This document shows, piece after piece, positions 49,214 through 57,353 of a DNA stretch of 64,000 nucleotides. The notes beneath the pieces were generated by a model, which ran no database searches, was not told where the DNA came from, and worked only from the letters and a program-made list of their open reading frames with translations. The translations under genes and the position numbers were made by a program. The DNA lies in assembly GCF_023283885.1 (NCBI RefSeq), contig NZ_JAKILA010000014.1, positions 1-64,000 on the forward strand, written 5' to 3'. Numbering within the stretch: the first letter of the stretch is position 1; the number at the start of each line of letters is the position of its first letter. The stretch is from Shewanella basaltis. GTDB lineage: Bacteria; Pseudomonadota; Gammaproteobacteria; Enterobacterales; Shewanellaceae.

Positions 49214-49810
49214 ATGGATAGTTTGATTCAATATTCAGGTATAGTAGCATCGGTCTGGATAGTGGTAGGTATATATGTTACTTCGCTTTTCTATCCAAAC
49301 TTTAGTCATTCTAAGCAATTCTGCAGTGAATTAGGTGCTTTCGGTAGCCCCACACAAAAGCTTTCACCTATTATAAATAATTATCCCCTTGGACTCCTGT
49401 TTGTACTTTTTGGCTGCTACTTAGTCGCTAATTTTCCAACTCACATACCAACCGTGTTCATCGGCCTTATGGCAATAATTCACGGCTTATGTACCTGGGT
49501 TTGCGGTTACTTTCCTATGGACGCTGACCCATACACGAAAAACCCGTCTCGAAGCTGTTTAATACATTCATGGTCGGGCATGTTTATGCTTCTTTCATTC
49601 GTTATAGCCCCGGCCATCGTCATTTTTTCTAGTGACTATTCGATGCCAATCCGGCTTATTTCGTTGATTTGCATTATTGGTTGTTTTTATTTTGCTTACC
49701 GACTTAAACTAGCATTTAAAGCCGAAACCGTACCGGGTACTCATCAGCGTCTGAGTTATGGCTTTCAAATACTGTGGCTGTTTGTTTATTCTTTCTTCGT
49801 AGTAGCATGA
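49214..49810 (+). CDS. DUF998 family membrane protein
   Basis: The 198-residue inner-membrane protein has about six hydrophobic helices. The DUF998-type signature is in the middle: GYFPMDADPYTKNPS followed by LIHSWSGMFMLLSF (FP.D......H). Start ATG at 49214, with TTAGGA about 8-13 bases upstream. It immediately follows the attC-like site and is the second cargo gene of the island. The function is unknown. Members are frequent in mobile cassettes and stand-alone settings. Confidence 0.72.
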   Translation: MDSLIQYSGIVASVWIVVGIYVTSLFYPNFSHSKQFCSELGAFGSPTQKLSPIINNYPLGLLFVLFGCYLVANFPTHIPTVFIGLMAIIHGLCTWVCGYFPMDADPYTKNPSRSCLIHSWSGMFMLLSFVIAPAIVIFSSDYSMPIRLISLICIIGCFYFAYRLKLAFKAETVPGTHQRLSYGFQILWLFVYSFFVVA

Positions 49811-49820
49811 GAGCTAACAA

Positions 49821-49859
49821 TCTGGTGTGGGTGAAGCGCCACGACGTTAGTGGCCGCAG
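49821..49859 (+). repeat. 39-bp REP-like repeat, copy 2
   Basis: This matches 1501-1539 at 38 of 39 positions. It has the inverted-repeat core GCCAC-GACGTTA-GTGGC and a second pairing GGTGTGG/CCACGAC. It closes the second island on the right, in the same orientation as copy 1 closes the first. Confidence 0.65.
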
Positions 49860-49881
49860 ACCATAAAAAAGCTTAACCATC

Positions 49882-50976
49882 TTAAGCCAAAGATGTTTTC
49901 ACCACTAAACAAGAAACCTGTTTCTGTTTACCATACTGCATGACCTGTGCAAGCTCTGCCTGGCTGATGGGTACGTAAGCGGCGTTAATCGCATCTTTTT
50001 GCGCCTCAACAAACGGGTCGTGGATAAACATAAATTGCTCGTTGTAACCGCTTAAAACCACCCAATGTGGGCCTTTTTCTCCATTAAAACGATAAGTGCT
50101 TATCATCAACAGCACCACACATCCTTGGTCTATCCATTGTTTTAACTGAATGATTGTTGGCGAAGCGTTATGCACCGTAATGTGTTGTGAAGCCAACTGC
50201 TGGCAAAAATCATTGTGTACTAGGGTGATAACGGCTTTTTTGTTTTTATCGCGCACGCTATCAATAAATGGTACCGACGAAGACTGGCTGTAAATGGCAA
50301 TCTGTAAGCCTCGCTTAATAGCCGCTAAGGCTAAGCCATGAACGCTGCAACCGCCATGGCCGCTGGTCATAAATATGGTGGTGGCTTCGCGCCAAATACT
50401 TAACTCATCCACTCTACTGGGGTTATATTGTGGTTTTACCGCACTCATCGCCATCATTAAACATGCTGCGCCGCAGGTAAACGGCGTGGTTTGTACATAC
50501 AAGGGCATTTTAATCACTTTGCTTGGCCCTGGCGGGTCTAAGCGTTTATGCATTCGCACGCCATCGGCCAGGTCATCGTAATAATGCACTAGGGTTTTTA
50601 ATACTTTGTAACCCATTTTTAAGTAAAGATTTTTGGCGGCGATATTGTCGTTTCGCACTTCGAGGCGTAATGTAATAAAGCCACGTTCGACAACTGCTTG
50701 CTCGCAGCGCTTAACAAGCTCAAAGGCGATATTGCAGCCTCTAAACTCAGTCGCAACGGCAATAGAGTAAAGCCTTGCGAGGCGAGTGCCACGATGAAAC
50801 AGCACCAATGCATAAGCGGCAATGATGCCATCGACCTCGGCGACTAATAAATAATCTAATGGCGAGTTGATAAAACGTTTCATTTGCCGAGGGCTAATTT
50901 TATCGCCGTTAAAGGCATTTTCCTCGAGCGTGTTTAGTTGTGAAAGGTCGCGTTGAATGGCTTGTCGCAGCAGCAT
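49882..50976 (-). CDS. GNAT acetyltransferase fused to a C39-like cysteine peptidase domain
   Basis: A two-domain protein of 364 residues. Residues 1-150 form a RimI-like GNAT (YSIAVATEFRGCNIAFELVKR, then RLEVRNDNIAAKNLYLKMGYK). Residues ~165-360 form a papain-like C39 domain with catalytic Cys in TTPFTCGAACLMMAM, His in GPHWVVLSGYN and Asp in FIHDPF. Such fusions are known beside RimK-like ATP-grasp ligases, as here (divergent partner at 51051), and are thought to make, cut or acylate peptide-like amide products. The substrate is unknown. The two start codons are only 74 bp apart. Confidence 0.85.
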   Translation of the reverse strand: MLLRQAIQRDLSQLNTLEENAFNGDKISPRQMKRFINSPLDYLLVAEVDGIIAAYALVLFHRGTRLARLYSIAVATEFRGCNIAFELVKRCEQAVVERGFITLRLEVRNDNIAAKNLYLKMGYKVLKTLVHYYDDLADGVRMHKRLDPPGPSKVIKMPLYVQTTPFTCGAACLMMAMSAVKPQYNPSRVDELSIWREATTIFMTSGHGGCSVHGLALAAIKRGLQIAIYSQSSSVPFIDSVRDKNKKAVITLVHNDFCQQLASQHITVHNASPTIIQLKQWIDQGCVVLLMISTYRFNGEKGPHWVVLSGYNEQFMFIHDPFVEAQKDAINAAYVPISQAELAQVMQYGKQKQVSCLVVKTSLA

Positions 50977-51050
50977 GAGTTGGCTCGAATTGGCAAACAG
51001 AGTAGTGGGTTAATTTACGCGCTAAATCGCATAAGAGGCAATAGGTATTT

Positions 51051-52505
51051 ATGGCTCAGTTTTTAATTGTCACCGACGATGTCAATGATTGGCGTCCTTA
51101 TTTGCCGAGTGACAATATGGTCACGGTTCATGATTATTTAGAAATGGGAGCATTTGCAAATCAAAATGCGATGCAAGTGATTAACCTATGCCGTAGTTAC
51201 GATTATTTGAGCACAGGGTATTATTGCTCGCTTATGGCAGAGGCGCGTGGCCATCGTGTTATTCCGAGAGTCATGACCATTAATGATTTATCACAAGACC
51301 GTTTTTTTAGCATGCCACAAGCTGGGTTAGATAAATTGCCCGACAGCGTGACCGATATTTCGATGAAGGTGTTTTTTGGTTACTGTGATACCCCGTCACT
51401 TGATAAAATTGCCCGCAAAATTTTTGAACGTTTTACTGTGCCAGTGTTACAAGTCAATTTGTTAAAAATATCTGGTCGTTGGCAAGTTGACGTTATCGAG
51501 CCTGCAGCATTTCAAGATTTAGCCGAACATGAGCAAGACTTATTTGCTCAATACCTTGAAGTGTTTTCGCAAAAAGTGTGGCGATTACCTAAACCATCAA
51601 AACGCTACCGTTATGAAATCGCAATGCTAGTGGACGAGCATGAAAAAATGCCGCCGTCAGATAAGTCTGCACTTAAATTATTCACTAAAGCGGCCAATCG
51701 TATCGGTATGGATTTAGTGCAAATAGGCAAACACGATCTAGCGCGCTTGAGTGAGTTTGATGGCTTGTTTATTCGCTCAACCACTAACATTAGTAACTTT
51801 ACTTATCGATTTGCCAAAGCAGCAGAGCAGCTTGGTTTAATTGTGATGGACGACCCTGAATCCATTATGAAGTGCACCAACAAAGTGTTTTTAACTGAGT
51901 TGCTAAATAAACATAAAGTGCCAGTGCCTAAGAGTATTATTTTTAAAGCGTCGGATAAAAACTGGGCTGATAAAGTGATTAATGCGATTGGCTTACCCAT
52001 AGTGCTTAAAGTGCCAGACGGGGCATTTTCGCTTGGCGTGGTTAAGGTTAAAAACCGTGAGACACTGCTTGAGCAAGCGGAGCAAATTTTTCAGCACAGC
52101 GCATTAATTTTAGCGCAAGCCTTTATGCCAACCGACTATGACTGGCGCATAGGTGTATTAAATCGCCAACCTATTTATGCTTGCCGTTATTTTATGAGTC
52201 GTGGTCATTGGCAGATTTATCAACACCATCAAAGTGGTCGAGTCAGTAGTGGCGACTTTGATTGTGTAGACTTAAAAATGGTGCCACATCATATTGTCGA
52301 TGCAGCGGTTAAGGCGTCAAACTTGATTGGCAATGGGCTTTATGGCGTTGATTTAAAAGAAATCGATGGCAAAGCCTATGTGATAGAGGTAAATGATAAT
52401 CCAAGTATTGACCATGGGGTTGAAGACCTCTTTTTAGGTGACTTGGTGTATGACCGCGTGATGACCGAGTTTTTAAGGCGTATTCAGCTGCGCGGAATGT
52501 CATGA
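51051..52505 (+). CDS. RimK-like ATP-grasp ligase with N-terminal extension
   Basis: This 484-residue protein has an N-terminal ~190-residue domain of the RimK-like family (FLIVTDDVNDWRPYLPSDN) and an ATP-grasp ligase domain at ~270-480. The latter shows FIRSTTNISNFTYRFAKAAE, LPIVLKVPDGAFSLGVVKV (ATP-binding Lys), the DYDWRIGVLN loop and the Mg-binding VIEVNDNPSIDHGVED. It is predicted to join an amino acid to a carboxylate by an acyl-phosphate. It forms a divergent pair with the GNAT/C39 gene. It is not RimK itself (about 300 residues). Confidence 0.85.
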   Translation: MAQFLIVTDDVNDWRPYLPSDNMVTVHDYLEMGAFANQNAMQVINLCRSYDYLSTGYYCSLMAEARGHRVIPRVMTINDLSQDRFFSMPQAGLDKLPDSVTDISMKVFFGYCDTPSLDKIARKIFERFTVPVLQVNLLKISGRWQVDVIEPAAFQDLAEHEQDLFAQYLEVFSQKVWRLPKPSKRYRYEIAMLVDEHEKMPPSDKSALKLFTKAANRIGMDLVQIGKHDLARLSEFDGLFIRSTTNISNFTYRFAKAAEQLGLIVMDDPESIMKCTNKVFLTELLNKHKVPVPKSIIFKASDKNWADKVINAIGLPIVLKVPDGAFSLGVVKVKNRETLLEQAEQIFQHSALILAQAFMPTDYDWRIGVLNRQPIYACRYFMSRGHWQIYQHHQSGRVSSGDFDCVDLKMVPHHIVDAAVKASNLIGNGLYGVDLKEIDGKAYVIEVNDNPSIDHGVEDLFLGDLVYDRVMTEFLRRIQLRGMS

Positions 52506-52523
52506 CGGCAAAACTGTTTGTTA

Positions 52524-52791
52524 TACCATTGCGCGTGAGTAAGTGATCTCTTTGCGAGAATTTAACAGGGCTTAAACAAGGCGAATGACTGAATGAATAG
52601 TGATTTATTTCGACGTCTGCAATGCAGTGTAAGCCCTTTTTACACTCGCCATAAAGGAATGTTCGACCCTGTAACTGCTTTTGCTCTGCGTTCTCGTTAT
52701 TTGAAAGGGAACAACCATGACTACATAGCGACGCCTTAATCAAAAACCGCTGGACGCATGTACAGTGGCCACTTATTAATGCGCAGTGGTA
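52524..52791. mobile_element. MITE-like element family A, copy 1
   Basis: The 268-bp element begins TACCATTGCGCGTGAGTAAG and ends with the imperfect inverse (CTTATTAATGCGCAGTGGTA). It is flanked by TTA on both sides. It matches 63378-63640 along its whole length. Inside, GGGCTTA..TAAGCCC forms an inverted repeat. An open frame crosses it but also occurs in fragments in the other copy, so it is not coding. Confidence 0.82.
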
Positions 52792-52815
52792 TTACGGCAC
52801 ATAACAGTGAATGCC

Positions 52816-52868
52816 AAAAGCCCTTATTTCAGCATCAGCAGACATCACTGGTGATATAAGGGCTTTTT
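52816..52868. terminator. Long-loop terminator hairpin
   Basis: AAAAGCCCTTAT pairs with ATAAGGGCTTTT across a 28-base loop, followed by T on the plus strand and A-rich/T-rich on the minus. It lies between the MITE and the convergent GGDEF gene. Confidence 0.7.
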
Positions 52869-52908
52869 GTGACTTAATCTGCTGCCTATTGCTACAAAAT
52901 GCCGCGAG

Positions 52909-53790
52909 TTAGCCTTTATTGATGCGATAACAGTTTCGGCCAGCGGCCTTTGCTGCATACATTGCTTTATCTGCACGATCATACAAATTATCGGCGTGCT
53001 GCTCAGGGATAGCTTCTGCAATGCCTAAACTGCACTTTATGTCGTATTCGGTTAATTGTGCATGTTTGGGCATCATGTCAATAATACGTTGGCACACTAT
53101 TTCTGCCGCTTGTGTGTCACCTTGAGTAATAATGACAAACTCATCACCGCCAATTCTAAAGGCTTGGTCGGTATTGCGAATGGCCTCATTAATGAGTTCA
53201 GCAAAACCAACTAATACAAAGTCGCCCGCTTTATGACCATATATGTCGTTAAGCTGTTTAAATTTGTCTAAATCTATCACCACCAATGACACCTTACCTT
53301 GGTGACGATTAGCACGAGCCAAAGCCGTACCAATGGCTTGGTGATAATAATGGCGATTTCCTAAGCCTGTTAACGAATCAAACATGGCTTGTTTTGACAT
53401 GCTTTGATACTTAAGCGCATTGTTAAGCGGCTGGATAAGCATCGATTCAAACCGGCTTAACGTCACCATTTGAATGTTACTCAAAGGCACAGTTAGCTGA
53501 TAAGTCATGTTAAACAGGTCTTGTTTATCTGCAATGGTACGTTGCAGTTCAATACCGTAATGACGTCCCCAAACAAATTTTTGTTTGTCTAGGGTCAACT
53601 GCAATCCTTTAATCGGCAAATGTTGTCCTACTATTTTGCCAAAACAGGCAAAAACTGTCCTAGGATCTAAACTTCCATGTAGTTGTTGAATTACTTGAAT
53701 AAGGTCGAGCTCAGGATCTGCACTCAAGTAAGTGTCTGAACGGTACCAGTAATCTTCAGGATATAGTTCTGTCGCGAGGGCGAAGTCCAT
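52909..53790 (-). CDS. Soluble diguanylate cyclase (GGDEF with I-site)
   Basis: This 293-residue cytoplasmic protein lacks membrane helices. An N-terminal ~120-residue domain of unrecognised type precedes the GGDEF domain: FDSLTGLGNRHYY, VVIDLDKFKQLNDIYGHKAGD, active-site GGDEF in FRIGGDEFVII, and AAKAAGRNCYRI. The inhibitory RxxD (RNTD) lies exactly five residues before GGDEF, so feedback control is expected, unlike the two GGEEF proteins at 9404-11573. Divergent from the antiporter gene. Confidence 0.92.
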   Translation of the reverse strand: MDFALATELYPEDYWYRSDTYLSADPELDLIQVIQQLHGSLDPRTVFACFGKIVGQHLPIKGLQLTLDKQKFVWGRHYGIELQRTIADKQDLFNMTYQLTVPLSNIQMVTLSRFESMLIQPLNNALKYQSMSKQAMFDSLTGLGNRHYYHQAIGTALARANRHQGKVSLVVIDLDKFKQLNDIYGHKAGDFVLVGFAELINEAIRNTDQAFRIGGDEFVIITQGDTQAAEIVCQRIIDMMPKHAQLTEYDIKCSLGIAEAIPEQHADNLYDRADKAMYAAKAAGRNCYRINKG

Positions 53791-53951
53791 AATGTTTACT
53801 CCAGTACGTTACTACTAATTACATCCTAATTAGCAATAATCGTGCCTACGAATAAAATACTATATTTATTAGTTATTTGATGATTTACTGTAACAGGTAA
53901 AATGAATTAAATTACGTATCGACATTTTTTTGACGAGGAGCCTACACCGTA

Positions 53952-55904
53952 ATGGAACACAGCATTTTTATTCATATATTGTTAATGCTAGTGATTGCGA
54001 TTGTAGCGATTGCATTGCTAAGACGCCTTGGTTTACCGGCTATTTTGGCTTATTTGTTAACAGGCGTGGTGAGCGGCCCGAGTGGTTTTCATTGGTTTAC
54101 TCAGTTGCAAATGCAGTCAGTTGCCGAGCTTGGGGTGGTACTACTGATGTTTACCCTAGGGCTTGAGTTTTCGGTGCCTCGCCTGTGGGCTATGCGCCGT
54201 ACTGTATTTGGTTTAGGCAGTGCGCAAATGATCATTACCGCCTTAGTTGCCGGCGGTATAGCGATGCTTGTGGGCCAGGATGTAGTCGCAGCTGTTGTTA
54301 TTGGCTCTGCTATTGCGTTGTCATCGACCGCGATAGTGTTGAAATTATTAAATGAGCAAAACTGGTTACGGCGCAGGCACGGTGAGCTATCGGTCAGTGT
54401 GTTGTTATTTCAAGATTTAGCGGTCGTTCCGCTGTTAATTTTAATGCCGTTACTTGCCAATGACGGTACCCAAATGAGTTTTAATGGTATTGCTTGGGGA
54501 TTGCTCAGCGGCATTTTAGCGTTTTTAGGGTTAATGTCGTTTGGTAAATGGATTTTGCCGCGTATTTTTGATGAGGTAGCACGCTCGCGTTCAAACGAAT
54601 TATTTGTGCTGTCTACGTTGGTGGTGGCGTTAGTGACAGGGGCATTTACCCAGTGGTTAGGGTTGTCTATGGCGCTTGGGGCGTTTATTGCCGGTATGCT
54701 ATTAGGTGAGAGCCAATATCGTAGACAGTTAGAAGCCGATATTAGGCCATTTCGTGATTTGCTAATGGGGCTGTTTTTTATCTCGATAGGCATGTTGCTC
54801 GATTTCAACCTAGTTATGCAGTATTGGTGGCAAGTATTGTTGCTGTTAATTGCCGTTGTTGTCGCTAAGGTTGTTATTGTTCATGGCATACTCAGGCTTG
54901 CGGGCGAAAACAGTAAAATCTCATTAAGTACTGCTATTAGTCTTGGCCAAGTGGGCGAGTTTAGTTTTGTATTATTGGCGCTGGCGGTAAATTATCAGTT
55001 ACTTGAAACCGAAGTCAGCACTGTGTTAGTTGCCGTTGCGGTGTTGTCTATGTCCATTGCGCCTTGGCTAATTCGTCATAGTGTCGATATTGCTAAAAAG
55101 TTCAGTGGCAATACTAAAAAGCCAGAGTACGAGCCGTTAGACATTACATTGCCCAATACTGACGAAAGCGACTTAGTGCTGATTTTAGGGTATGGACGAG
55201 TAGGGCAAACAATTGCGCGTTTTTTAAAAACAGAAGCCGTACCTTATTTAGTGTTAGATATCGACCCTACTCGAGTCGCTGAGGCAAGAGCTGCTGGTGA
55301 AAATATTCACTTTGGTGATGCTTGTAGAATGGCGTTACTAAAGAAAATGGGCATCCGACAAGCAAGCCTTGTGGTGGTGACATTTTGCGAACCTAGGCAA
55401 TCTGAAGAATGTTTGGCGGTAGCGCGTAAACTTGCGCCCGATGTAAAAATTTTGGTGCGCACCCGAGATGATGCAAACTTGCATGAGCTAAAAGAAGCTG
55501 GGGCAACTCAAGTTATACCAGAGTCATTAGAAGGGAGCTTGATGTTAGTGTCGCAAGTGTTATTTAAATGCGGCGTGCCGTTAACGCGGATCATTAAACG
55601 CTTAGAGTCTGAACGACGTAACCATTACCCATACTTACACGGCTTTTTTTCAGGTACCGAAACAGACTTTACCCTCGATTCGCTGCATGCGGTATCGTTA
55701 GCAACGGGCGCAAGTGCAGTCGGTAAAACGGTTGCCGATATTCCGTGGCACACGTTAGATGTTGAATTGCGTGCTGTGCGCCGCCGTGGTGAAGAAATTG
55801 ATCCTCCACCGCCTGAGTGGATATTAAGACGTAATGATATTTTAATGCTGGTGGGTAAACCGCGCAGCATTGAAAAAGCCGAGGAGTACTTACTGCAAGG
55901 TTAA
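53952..55904 (+). CDS. Kef-type CPA2 cation/proton antiporter with RCK domain
   Basis: This 650-residue membrane protein has an N-terminal Na/H-exchanger domain of about 12 helices (residues 1-380; LGLPAILAYLLTGVVSGP, LLMFTLGLEFS). An RCK-N/TrkA-N domain follows with the NAD-binding LILGYGRVGQTIA (~residue 405). The C-terminal TrkA-C domain (~565-650) has VGKTVADIPW and LRRNDILMLVG. It is predicted to exchange K+ or another cation for H+. No KefF/KefG-like ancillary flavoprotein gene is adjacent. GACGAGGAG lies upstream of the ATG. Confidence 0.9.
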   Translation: MEHSIFIHILLMLVIAIVAIALLRRLGLPAILAYLLTGVVSGPSGFHWFTQLQMQSVAELGVVLLMFTLGLEFSVPRLWAMRRTVFGLGSAQMIITALVAGGIAMLVGQDVVAAVVIGSAIALSSTAIVLKLLNEQNWLRRRHGELSVSVLLFQDLAVVPLLILMPLLANDGTQMSFNGIAWGLLSGILAFLGLMSFGKWILPRIFDEVARSRSNELFVLSTLVVALVTGAFTQWLGLSMALGAFIAGMLLGESQYRRQLEADIRPFRDLLMGLFFISIGMLLDFNLVMQYWWQVLLLLIAVVVAKVVIVHGILRLAGENSKISLSTAISLGQVGEFSFVLLALAVNYQLLETEVSTVLVAVAVLSMSIAPWLIRHSVDIAKKFSGNTKKPEYEPLDITLPNTDESDLVLILGYGRVGQTIARFLKTEAVPYLVLDIDPTRVAEARAAGENIHFGDACRMALLKKMGIRQASLVVVTFCEPRQSEECLAVARKLAPDVKILVRTRDDANLHELKEAGATQVIPESLEGSLMLVSQVLFKCGVPLTRIIKRLESERRNHYPYLHGFFSGTETDFTLDSLHAVSLATGASAVGKTVADIPWHTLDVELRAVRRRGEEIDPPPPEWILRRNDILMLVGKPRSIEKAEEYLLQG

Positions 55905-55937
55905 CGTCATCTAATGGCAAGGTTTACGCTGTTGAAC

Positions 55938-55970
55938 AAAAACACCATCCATCACGTATGGTGTTTTTTT
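55938..55970 (+). terminator. Terminator after antiporter gene
   Basis: AAACACCAT-CCATCACGT-ATGGTGTTT followed by TTTT. Confidence 0.9.
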
Positions 55971-55984
55971 GTAGGTAATAACAA

Positions 55985-56128
55985 TTAGCACAAAATGTGA
56001 TCATGCTTACTAATATCGCTTATAACCTCGTTAGACATGTTGAAGGTCGAACAACTACCTTGTTGCAATTTCTGCCTTGTTTTAAGCGATTTTGCCCACG
56101 CCATCTGTGATCACATTTTATTTTGATA
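55985..56128 (+). mobile_element. MITE-like element family C, copy 2
   Basis: The ~145-bp element has terminal inverted repeats AAAATGTGATCA (from 55992) and TGATCACATTTTA (to ~56120). The interior matches 21495-21680 in reverse orientation. No ORF is present. The exact ends and target duplication are unclear. The remaining part of the gap (to 56305) is AT-rich with nothing recognisable besides the promoter of the next gene. Confidence 0.65.
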
Positions 56129-56305
56129 GGTATAAAAGTGTACTGTTCATCTTGCAGGTTACAGTTGGCATTGTGAATACTTATTAATGTTAGGAATTGA
56201 ACTTGGTTTGACTTTTTTTGTCTTACTTTGTGTATTTGTTATTTTAGCTATCTGATATTGTTAGTTTTTATTTTTAGTCTGTGATGTGCTGCAAGAGGAA
56301 CAAGA

Positions 56306-56638
56306 ATGGTATTGCTGAGTTGGTTGGTATTAACCGCGATTTCGTTGGGATTTTTTGTTTATCGTTTACATCGCGTGACTCAACATATTTGCCATTATAT
56401 TAAGCACACTTATCCAACGCTGTATGCTGAGTGCCAGCACATAGGCAGTAAAATGGGGCAAGCACAAAAAGGCACCGAAGTCATGCTGATGGAATCGTTT
56501 AATACCGGTGGCATCTCGCATCTTAACGATGCAACTTTATACGATTATCGGCAACAGCTAAGCCGTTTAAAAGCAGGGCTGGTGTGTTCGCCTTGGTTAC
56601 TCATGTTATTAATAAACCTGTTGTGTGAATATTGGTAA
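56306..56638 (+). CDS. Small membrane protein of unknown function
   Basis: The 110-residue product has a hydrophobic N-terminal helix (LLSWLVLTAISLGFFVY) and a second at the C-terminus (SPWLLMLLINLLCEYW). A polar middle lies between (HYIKHTYPTLYAECQHIGSKMG). AAGAGGAAC precedes the ATG by about 6 bases. The family is not recognised. It is isolated between two MITE-containing gaps. Confidence 0.6.
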   Translation: MVLLSWLVLTAISLGFFVYRLHRVTQHICHYIKHTYPTLYAECQHIGSKMGQAQKGTEVMLMESFNTGGISHLNDATLYDYRQQLSRLKAGLVCSPWLLMLLINLLCEYW

Positions 56639-56838
56639 CTGACAAAGACGCATTAATACTCATTGGCTTTTTACCAAACATTGCATCAATATTATCTGTT
56701 TTTATCAAAATTGGCCGCGCTTTTTGTTTTCTCGCCCAGAGTAAACTTTTCAATAAATACCCACGTACTAAGATTTAACCAGTGCTCATGCCTTTGTTGC
56801 TCAGCGCAATCAATCACTGCAATTTAAGGTATAAGTAA

Positions 56839-57030
56839 CCTGAGCTCGGGATAATAAATGCCTTTCAAACAGTCCTTTGCCCTGCTCACTGCGTTGAATC
56901 GACTTACAATAGGCTAGCTATTGACGCGTCAATTCGCCTTGTTAGCAGAACAAATGACAAGCTTGAAAGTGAGAATGGGTAACATGTTGATGTTAAATAG
57001 TATAAGTTCATCCCTTATCCCGAGCTCAGG
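56839..57030. mobile_element. MITE-like element family B, copy 2
   Basis: The 192-bp element has inverted ends CCTGAGCTCGGGATAA / TTATCCCGAGCTCAGG, a perfect 16-bp pair. It is flanked by ATAAGTAA and TTAAGTAA, an 8-bp target duplication with one change. It has ~49 bp (around AGGCTAGCTATTGACGCGTCAA) that copy 1 lacks. Confidence 0.85.
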
Positions 57031-57055
57031 TTAAGTAATATTTACAAGCAAATGT

Positions 57056-57266
57056 TAGGGCCTGTTGAACTTTGTTGGTTAGTTATTGTTTGAGTTAACA
57101 ATGTTTTTAGCCGAACCGTTTAGGCAGCATTTTAGGCCATTTTTACGGTGTTATCGGCCTCAAATGCGGTATAAACACCGCTTTACGTCTCTGCCGTGCA
57201 GCTCAATACATGAGAAAAGACCAACAATTTGCAGCAAAAACAACCTTGAAAGATCAACAGGCTCTA
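57056..57266. mobile_element. MITE-like element family D
   Basis: Terminal inverted repeats TAGGGCCTGTTGAACTTT (left) and AAAGATCAACAGGCTCTA (right) match at all but two positions and end in TA. 211 bp, no convincing gene. Only one copy is in the window. Confidence 0.65.
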
Positions 57267-57353
57267 GATATTGCCTGCTTTCTTCCATAGAATGGTAAGT
57301 TAACTTTTTATCAGCAGTCATCATTTTCTGCTGGGTTTTAATTAGGTATATTG

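Larger units (their letters stand above)
56639..57353. other. 715-bp gap holding two MITE-like elements
   Basis: This gap contains elements B2 (56839-57030) and D (57056-57266), separated by 25 bp. A 70-codon frame at 57086-57298 lies in element D and is not credible. The promoter of the SNF2 gene must lie right of 57267 or within element D. Confidence 0.6.

Noticed and set aside
52309..52743. 144-codon minus-strand frame over MITE A
   Set aside because: It runs through the inverted ends of the repeat and antisense to the ATP-grasp gene. A similar peptide in copy 2 simply reflects repeated DNA.
57086..57298. 70-codon frame upstream of the SNF2 gene
   Set aside because: It is almost wholly inside MITE D and crosses its right inverted repeat.
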